A stretch of DNA of 19,475 bases from Fimenecus sp045532175 (GTDB lineage: Bacteria; Bacillota; Clostridia; Oscillospirales; Acutalibacteraceae): NCBI GenBank assembly GCA_045532175.1, contig JAZSFK010000032.1:1-19475 (forward strand), read 5' to 3'. Shown one piece after another: positions 14,471-19,475 of this stretch. Under the pieces are notes generated by a model that was not told the origin of the DNA, did no database searches, and worked only from the letters and a program-made list of their open reading frames with translations. The translations under genes and the position numbers were made by a program. The first letter of the stretch is position 1. Each line of letters opens with the position of its first letter.

Positions 14471-15489
14471 TTTGCTTCCTCCTTTTTCTTACTCTTCTTT
14501 GCCTTTACCTCACCAAACGGTCTTGCAGTTGTAAGATGCTCAATGTGAGGAACAAGAATGTTCATAATAATAATTGAGAAGGAAACACCTTCCGGTAATG
14601 AACCGAAAATACGAATCAGGGATGTGAGAATACCGCAACCGATTGCATATATGATTTTCCCCTTGAATGATACAGGAGAGGTTGTATAGTCAGTTGCCAT
14701 AAAAACAGCGCCTAAAACAAGTCCTCCTGCCATAACCTGATATGCAACAAAGCTTAAGTCACCCTTACCTGCAATAAGCATTGCAACAGCAACAGTACCC
14801 ACATAAGTAAGAGGAATTACAGGTGAAATAACCTTACGGATTACAAGGTAGATAAAACCGATAATCAAGGCTACAATACAAACCTCACCAAGGCAACCGC
14901 CCTTTACACCAAGGAACATATCCAAAAGTGACGGAAGTCCGGCTGAGTCCACTGCTGTGCCTATACTTTCTGCAGAATAAACATTGGTCATCTGTGCAAG
15001 AGGTGTTGCAGTTGTTATTGCATCAACACCACCTTTATGTGAAAACGGTGCAACAAAATTACCGATTTGCGACGGATAAGAAGCCATCAGAACAATTCTG
15101 CCTATTAAAGCAGGATTAACAAAGTTGTTACCAATTCCGCCAAAGAACTGCTTTGCAATTACAATTGCAAAAAATGCACCTACAATAACCATCCAATAAG
15201 GCATTGTTGACGGAAGGTTGAATGCTAAAAGCATACCCGTTACAACAGCACTTAAATCCCCTATTGTATTATGTCGTTTCATTACTTTTCTTGAAAGATA
15301 CTCGAAGACAACACAAGAAACAACTGAAACAACCGTAAGCACCAATGAACGGTAACCAAAGAGAATTACGGATGCTACAAGAGCAGGAATCATAGCAATT
15401 ATAACATCAAGCATAATTGATGTAGTTGTTGTGCTTGAACGAAAGTGCGGTGATGCACTGACAACAAGTTTTTTAGTTATCTCACTCAT
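14467..15489 (-). CDS. rnfD: Rnf complex membrane flavoprotein RnfD
   Basis: A membrane subunit of 340 residues with about ten hydrophobic segments, homologous to NqrB, carrying a covalent FMN. The start SEITKKLVVSASPHFRSSTTT is typical. The flavin-attachment motif is DAITTATPLAQ at 156-166, with Thr162 the likely acceptor by alignment to NqrB/RnfD. The FVNPALIGRI and FMATDYTTSPV segments are family marks. This subunit is thought to participate in ion movement. It overlaps rnfC and rnfG by 4 nt each. The Lys-rich end (KKSKKKEEAK) is cytoplasmic. Confidence 0.97.
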   Translation of the reverse strand: MSEITKKLVVSASPHFRSSTTTTSIMLDVIIAMIPALVASVILFGYRSLVLTVVSVVSCVVFEYLSRKVMKRHNTIGDLSAVVTGMLLAFNLPSTMPYWMVIVGAFFAIVIAKQFFGGIGNNFVNPALIGRIVLMASYPSQIGNFVAPFSHKGGVDAITTATPLAQMTNVYSAESIGTAVDSAGLPSLLDMFLGVKGGCLGEVCIVALIIGFIYLVIRKVISPVIPLTYVGTVAVAMLIAGKGDLSFVAYQVMAGGLVLGAVFMATDYTTSPVSFKGKIIYAIGCGILTSLIRIFGSLPEGVSFSIIIMNILVPHIEHLTTARPFGEVKAKKSKKKEEAK

Positions 15490-16838
15490 TTCTTTGCCTC
15501 CATTTCTCTGATTTTTGCCTTTGCAAGTCTCATGTGCTGAACCAAAGGCTTACCTGCAGGACAAGAATATGCACAGGAGCCACACTCCATACATACCATT
15601 GCACCTGAATGCTTAAGCTTATCTATGTCCCCGATTTTTGTGAACTTTTCAATATTTGTAGGAACAAGATTCAACGGACAGGCAGCAGCACAACGTCCGC
15701 AACGGATACAATCCGTTTCTTTTTTAATGCTCAAATCGCCTTTTTTGAAAGCAAGAATAGCATTGTTACCCTTAAGAACAGGATAGTTGATATTTGTAAT
15801 TGCAGCACCCATCATAGGACCACCACAAACAATTTTTTCAGGTTCTTCGATAAATCCGCCACAGTAATCAATAATGTAATCCATCATTGTACCAATCGGC
15901 ACACGGACATTTTTAGGTGTCTTGATTGCAGAACCGTCAATGGTCATACTACGGCTTACAAGGGGTTTACCTGTTGCAACATAACGTCCGACAAAGGCAA
16001 TACTTGCAACATTCATAACAACACAGCCCATATCTGATGGTAATTTACCGAGTGGCATCCTTCTGCCTGTTGCGGACTGAATCATCATTTTTTCAGCACC
16101 CTGAGGGTAGCGTGATTTTAAAGCCATAACCTTGACCTTTTCACCCTCAACTGCACTGTCGGCAATTTCTTTAAGAATCTGAACAGCAATAGGTTTATTA
16201 TCCTCAACTGCGATTATAACATTGTCAATGTGAAGATATTTACTTATGGCATTAACACCACGCATAATATTGACACTGTTTTCAACACATTCACGATAGT
16301 CAACAGTAATATACGGTTCACATTCTGCAGCATTGATAATAAGAGTGTCAATTTTTGCTTCTTGCGGAAGATTAAGCTTAACATGGGCCGGGAAACCTGC
16401 ACCGCCAAGACCGACAAGTCCTGATTTGCGTACCGCTTCTACAAGACTCTTTGCATCGGTAACCACAGGAGGGGTAAAATCGGCAGGAGCCATAAGACCG
16501 TCACTTTCAATTATAACTGCCTTTGATGTGACACCGGTTGAAAGTTTAATGTCCTTAATCTCTGTAACCGTACCTGAAATTGATGCATAAATCGGTGCAC
16601 TGATATAAGCGTCGCTGTCACCAATAAGCTGACCGAGTTTTACATAATCCCCGACCTTTACCACCGGTGTACACGGTGCACCAATACCCTGAGTCATAGC
16701 AATCTGAACAAAGGGCGGTGTCGGAATTCTTATAACACGCATTCCGGCTGTATTTTTGTGGTGGGCAATATCAACTCCGCCACGGCCTTTTTTGACCGCT
16801 TTTGAAAGCCCCGTCACTTTGATTTTTAATGGCTTCAC
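15486..16838 (-). CDS. rnfC: Rnf complex NADH-side subunit RnfC
   Basis: A peripheral cytoplasmic subunit, 450 residues, that exchanges electrons with NAD(H) through non-covalent FMN and two 4Fe-4S clusters. The glycine-rich nucleotide/flavin-binding segment is GLVGLGGAGFPAHVK (140-154), with the AAECEPYITVDYRE stretch after it, as in NuoF-like domains. The two cluster motifs are Cys377-x2-380-x2-383-x3-387 and Cys416-x2-419-x2-422-x3-426. There is no long Ala/Lys-rich C-terminal extension like that of E. coli RsxC. Fourth gene of the operon, overlapping the Gx gene and rnfD by 4 nt each. Confidence 0.97.
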   Translation of the reverse strand: MKPLKIKVTGLSKAVKKGRGGVDIAHHKNTAGMRVIRIPTPPFVQIAMTQGIGAPCTPVVKVGDYVKLGQLIGDSDAYISAPIYASISGTVTEIKDIKLSTGVTSKAVIIESDGLMAPADFTPPVVTDAKSLVEAVRKSGLVGLGGAGFPAHVKLNLPQEAKIDTLIINAAECEPYITVDYRECVENSVNIMRGVNAISKYLHIDNVIIAVEDNKPIAVQILKEIADSAVEGEKVKVMALKSRYPQGAEKMMIQSATGRRMPLGKLPSDMGCVVMNVASIAFVGRYVATGKPLVSRSMTIDGSAIKTPKNVRVPIGTMMDYIIDYCGGFIEEPEKIVCGGPMMGAAITNINYPVLKGNNAILAFKKGDLSIKKETDCIRCGRCAAACPLNLVPTNIEKFTKIGDIDKLKHSGAMVCMECGSCAYSCPAGKPLVQHMRLAKAKIREMEAKK

Positions 16839-17359
16839 TTTCCCATCTCCTTAAAACTAATCAATTTAGAAAAATAAGGCATTGCAAAACGCAATATTGC
16901 GCCTGTTAAAATACCGGTTCCTACGGCTGCAACCAACAAAAACGGTGCATAGCCGATTATCGCACTTGTCTTGACCATGAAAAATGATACTGTCAACTGA
17001 CCGACATTATGACAAAGTGCAGATAAAACTCCAATTCCCAAAAAACCGAAATTCTTTGTCTTTTTGAATATATACATTGTGCATAAAGCACTTAAAAAGC
17101 CACCTGCAAGGCTCATTAAAAAGGCTGTGACGCCTCTTGTAATGAGTACGAATACAGATTTAGCAAACACCAAAATCAATGTTTCACCCACACTTAACGA
17201 GGATGCTGAAAACATTACAGGAATATTTGAAAGCCCTAATTTACTTCCCGGTGGCATAAAATATGCTGTCGGCAATAAACTTTCAAGAAATGAAAGCACA
17301 ACTGCAAGAGCAGTCATAAGAGCAGTAAATGTTATTCTTTTTATCTTTTCCGTTCTCAT
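16835..17359 (-). CDS. Gx transporter family membrane protein
   Basis: A 174-residue integral membrane protein with about five hydrophobic segments. The N-terminal RTEKIKRITFTALMTALAVVLSF and the segment PPGSKLGLSNIPVMFS match the Gx transporter / heptaprenyl diphosphate synthase component I (HepI-like) family, resembling substrate-binding components of ECF transporters. Its substrate is unknown. Genes of this family are regularly found beside the NusG-II protein, apbE and rnf in Clostridia, so it is tempting to link it to flavin supply or Rnf assembly, but that is inference. It lies 4 nt after the NusG-II gene, with GGGGTGAG before the ATG, and overlaps rnfC by 4 nt. Confidence 0.8.
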   Translation of the reverse strand: MRTEKIKRITFTALMTALAVVLSFLESLLPTAYFMPPGSKLGLSNIPVMFSASSLSVGETLILVFAKSVFVLITRGVTAFLMSLAGGFLSALCTMYIFKKTKNFGFLGIGVLSALCHNVGQLTVSFFMVKTSAIIGYAPFLLVAAVGTGILTGAILRFAMPYFSKLISFKEMGK

Positions 17360-17363
17360 TCAC

Positions 17364-17726
17364 TCACCCCGTAATCGCATCGGGCAAGTTATCATTCTCA
17401 CCGCTTATTTCAACCGAAACTCCGTTTGGGGCACAAACTGCACCCTCGCCTGACTTTGAAAGTTCTCCGCTGTTAACACAAATCTTGTCCTTACAAGAGG
17501 ACTCCCTGACAAAGGCTTTTCCGTCGTTTACGCAAATAACAACACCGTTCACCTCAGTTTCGTAGTCTTTTTCTGCAAGAGAAACTGTTTCTACAATTTT
17601 ACCGTTGACCTTGATTACTACGTTTTTTCCTGCATCTGCATTGTTAATAATCAAAAGTCCCAAAAGCCCGACTACAAGGGTTATAGCAATAATTATTAAA
17701 TCTTTTTTAGTAAATAGTTTTTTCAT
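17364..17726 (-). CDS. NusG domain II-containing membrane-anchored protein
   Basis: A 120-residue protein with an N-terminal membrane anchor (about 10-28) and an extracytoplasmic beta-rich domain of the NusG_II family. The domain shows KVNGKIVETVSL, then cysteines at 65, 78, 83 and 98 (GVVICVND, SSCKDKIC, GAVCAPNG). The C-x4-C...C-P-N pattern is typical of the family and could form disulfides or bind metal. It is a regular neighbour of apbE and Gx genes in Clostridia; the role is unknown. It overlaps apbE by 4 nt. Confidence 0.85.
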   Translation of the reverse strand: MKKLFTKKDLIIIAITLVVGLLGLLIINNADAGKNVVIKVNGKIVETVSLAEKDYETEVNGVVICVNDGKAFVRESSCKDKICVNSGELSKSGEGAVCAPNGVSVEISGENDNLPDAITG

Positions 17727-18742
17727 TCAATCACCGAAACTGAAAAATTCTTATCCTGAACTGTTAAACTATCGTTTAACCCCTTTGAAACCAGCACGGT
17801 CTTATCTTTTTTTATAATAATAATTTTTGCATCAAACTGCTTTGCTATTTCAAAACCCTTTTCAACACCTTCAATATAAATGAGGGTTGAAAGGAAATCG
17901 CTTATCATACCGTTTTTTGCCACAACCGTTACAGAAGAAATGTCGTTTTGCACGGGGGTTGCAGTTTTCGCATCGAAGATATGAGAATATCTTATTCCGT
18001 TCTTCTCAAAATACTTTTCGTAGTCCCCTGAGGTTGAAATAAAACAATCTGTAACATTGAGAATTGCAAAATAATCATTCTGACCACCAAAAGGATTACG
18101 TACACCGATGCCGAAATTGTCCTTGCCATTGGGTTTGCCAATCATCCCAACGGTTCCGCCAACTGTCACAAGGGCATTTTCCACGTCTTGTGATTTAAGA
18201 AAAGAAATTGCTTCGTCACAAGCAGTACCCTTACCCAAAGCACCTAAATCAAGCTTACCACCTGAAATGGAAATTGTTTTTCCGTCTATATTCATAGAAG
18301 ACGAATTACATTCTGCCAATACTTTTGCGATTTCATCAGCATTTGGAACATATCCGCCATCCTCAATCTTCCACAAATCTTTTAATCCACCACTGAACAA
18401 AGTGAAGCTGTCGTAATTCTGTGTCAGTTCAACACATAGTTTCATATATTCCGCAAACCACTCATCACTTACAATTTGCTTGTCCCTGTTAAGTAAGAAT
18501 ATGGCAGAATCGGAAAGAGTATGCGAAAGATACGTTTTATCCAGTTCTTTGATTTTGTCAATTGCAGATGTGCAGAGTTCTTCTCCGTTTTTCACACCAT
18601 AAACTGTAATATTAACAGGACTACCCATGGCAAAACCACCGGATGTGGCTTCCTTGGGTTTGCCACCTAAAAGTGAAACTAAAAAAATTGCAACAACCAA
18701 TACAATAGCAAGGATTGGCAATACTTTTTTCTTAAAATTCAC
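17723..18742 (-). CDS. apbE: FAD:protein FMN transferase (ApbE)
   Basis: Transfers FMN from FAD onto threonine residues of RnfG and RnfD. It is 339 residues from the GTG at 18742. That start is chosen because AGGTGG lies at 18750-18755, 7 nt upstream, and the protein then begins (M)NFKKKVLPIL; a TTG further up at 18763 has no good site. A single membrane segment (about 5-26) has no lipobox cysteine, so it is membrane-anchored rather than a lipoprotein. Motifs: FAMGSPVNITVYG, DLGALGKGTACDEA, ISTSGDYEKYF, YSHIFDAKT and ISDFLSTLIY (Mg-binding Asp and Thr). The usual GGD in NLGGDI reads VGGTVG, a divergence. First gene of the operon. Confidence 0.93.
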   Translation of the reverse strand: MNFKKKVLPILAIVLVVAIFLVSLLGGKPKEATSGGFAMGSPVNITVYGVKNGEELCTSAIDKIKELDKTYLSHTLSDSAIFLLNRDKQIVSDEWFAEYMKLCVELTQNYDSFTLFSGGLKDLWKIEDGGYVPNADEIAKVLAECNSSSMNIDGKTISISGGKLDLGALGKGTACDEAISFLKSQDVENALVTVGGTVGMIGKPNGKDNFGIGVRNPFGGQNDYFAILNVTDCFISTSGDYEKYFEKNGIRYSHIFDAKTATPVQNDISSVTVVAKNGMISDFLSTLIYIEGVEKGFEIAKQFDAKIIIIKKDKTVLVSKGLNDSLTVQDKNFSVSVIE

Positions 18743-18774
18743 CTTGCCACCACCTATCTGCAATATACTACTAT

Positions 18775-18803
18775 ATAATACAATATTTTTGTGATTTATT
18801 CAA
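18775..18803 (-). promoter_or_regulatory. Promoter of the apbE-rnf operon
   Basis: On the minus strand, -35 TTGAAT (18798-18803), 17-bp spacer, -10 TATTAT (18775-18780). The predicted start is about 25 nt before the GTG start of apbE. No FMN riboswitch or other leader fits in that space. Confidence 0.75.
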
Positions 18804-18815
18804 TAGGAAAATATA

Positions 18816-18844
18816 TTGCAATACAAGGTTTTCGATGTTAAAAT
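18816..18844 (+). promoter_or_regulatory. Promoter of the alcohol dehydrogenase gene
   Basis: -35 TTGCAA (18816-18821), 17-bp spacer, -10 TAAAAT (18839-18844). It is back to back with the apbE promoter; the two -35 boxes are only 12 bp apart, so the pair could share a regulator. Confidence 0.65.
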
Positions 18845-18867
18845 ATTTCCAAGAAAGGGTGAGTGTT

Positions 18868-19475
18868 TTGACCTACGATTTTAGTTTTTATATGCCGGTA
18901 AATATTATTGGCGGTAACAATGTTTTACAAAATAATAAAGGTATCTTTTCACAATTCGGAAAAAGATGTCTTATTGTAACCGGTACTTCTTCTGCGAAAA
19001 AGTCAGGTGCATTGGATGATGTTGTTGCAATACTTGACGAACTTAATATTGAATACACTATTTTTGATAAAATTACAGAAAACCCATTGACTGTCACTTG
19101 TTATGAGGGTGGCAAGATTGCGAGAGATTTTTCCGCCGATTTTGTTATCGGCATCGGCGGTGGTTCACCTCTTGATGCTTCAAAAGCGGTTTGCGTATAT
19201 GCTACCAACCCACAAATCATTGACGATGGCATTTATACAGACAAAGTTGAGAACGAGCCTTTACCACTTGTTGTAATCGGCACAACATCGGGCACAGGCA
19301 GTGAGGTTTCCGGTGTTTCCGTCCTTACTCGTAAGGATGGTCGCAAGCAGAGTGTAAGTGGTAAGAATTACTATGCAAAAGTTGCCCTTGCAGACCCGAA
19401 ATATACATATTCCGTTCCGTTCAGAACAACTGTTTCAACTGCACTTGATGCTCTTGCTCACGCAATTGAATCAAT
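18868..19475 (+). CDS. Iron-containing alcohol dehydrogenase, 3' part beyond the window
   Basis: NAD(P)-dependent group III alcohol dehydrogenase family, used in fermentative aldehyde/alcohol conversion. About 202 codons are visible. The N-terminal FSFYMPVNIIGGNNVL is typical. The NAD-binding GGGSPLDASK is at 97-106, then GTTSGTGSEVSGVSVLT, and near the window end ALDALAHAIES with the Asp/His metal ligands of the family. The start is TTG at 18868: GGGTG lies 5-10 nt upstream, a nearer GTG opens only two codons, and the next in-frame ATG would remove the conserved N-terminus. Its promoter is divergent from the rnf operon. The substrate cannot be told. Confidence 0.92.
   Translation, partial: MTYDFSFYMPVNIIGGNNVLQNNKGIFSQFGKRCLIVTGTSSAKKSGALDDVVAILDELNIEYTIFDKITENPLTVTCYEGGKIARDFSADFVIGIGGGSPLDASKAVCVYATNPQIIDDGIYTDKVENEPLPLVVIGTTSGTGSEVSGVSVLTRKDGRKQSVSGKNYYAKVALADPKYTYSVPFRTTVSTALDALAHAIES

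Noticed and set aside
15609..16037. 142-codon open frame on the plus strand within rnfC
   Set aside because: It is antisense to a clear rnfC with intact motifs, and its translation has no recognisable domain and biased composition (His, Asn, Thr). A shadow frame.
18743..18774. FMN riboswitch ahead of apbE-rnf
   Set aside because: The predicted leader is only about 25 nt, far too short for an FMN aptamer.
18789..18803. TTGTGA half-site inside the apbE promoter spacer as a Rex site
   Set aside because: Only the left half matches; the right half (TTCAAT) does not match TCACAA. Too weak to call.

Overview
This window looks like chromosomal core DNA from an anaerobic, AT-rich Firmicute, most likely a gut-type Clostridia member near Oscillospirales or Lachnospiraceae. 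That placement is an inference. It rests on the Prp/L27 N-terminal processing pair, a complete Rnf complex with its ApbE/NusG-II/Gx satellites, an mltG-U32 neighbourhood, and Clostridia-like protein variants. There are no mobile elements, CRISPR arrays, rRNA or tRNA genes in the window.

Layout. (1) 1-1018, minus strand: rplU-prp-rpmA, the ribosomal L21 / L27-processing protease / L27 operon. rpmA is cut by the window edge, and a good sigma-A-type promoter lies at 990-1018. (2) 1015-1758, minus: a zinc-ribbon membrane protein with its own promoter. (3) 1974-11174, plus: ten genes with gaps of at most 13 nt or short overlaps, read as one transcription unit. They are dTMP kinase, a DUF2156 protein, a GNAT acetyltransferase, a DJ-1/PfpI protein, 5-formyl-THF cyclo-ligase, MltG, a U32 (TrhP-like) protein, a YhhN lysoplasmalogenase, TrmB and a GPH-type sugar transporter. 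The unit ends at a clear intrinsic terminator (11192-11217). (4) 11218-11787: a 570-nt region without a protein gene. It holds repeated TTGTGCA motifs, a 21-bp palindrome, a strong plus-strand promoter, a structured RNA candidate of about 245 nt with a nearly G-free C-rich loop, its own terminator, and a 12-bp bidirectional terminator. (5) 11788-18742, minus: a nine-gene operon apbE - NusG-II protein - Gx transporter - rnfC-D-G-E-A-B. (6) 18868-19475, plus: the start of an iron-containing alcohol dehydrogenase, divergent from apbE.

How the genes work together. The Rnf operon encodes a membrane ferredoxin:NAD+ oxidoreductase that exports ions, together with the flavin transferase (ApbE) that loads covalent FMN onto RnfG and RnfD. 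Both acceptor threonines are visible. The neighbouring alcohol dehydrogenase is another NAD(P)H-linked redox enzyme, which fits fermentative redox balancing. The plus-strand operon mixes nucleotide, folate, envelope and tRNA-modification housekeeping genes.

The item most worth following up is the unannotated RNA candidate at about 11478-11724. Other points of interest are a cysteine-rich tail on RnfE, substitutions at normally acidic active-site positions of TrmB, and a repeated motif upstream of the RNA promoter. No entirely new multi-gene system is visible; most of the window is well-understood core metabolism.
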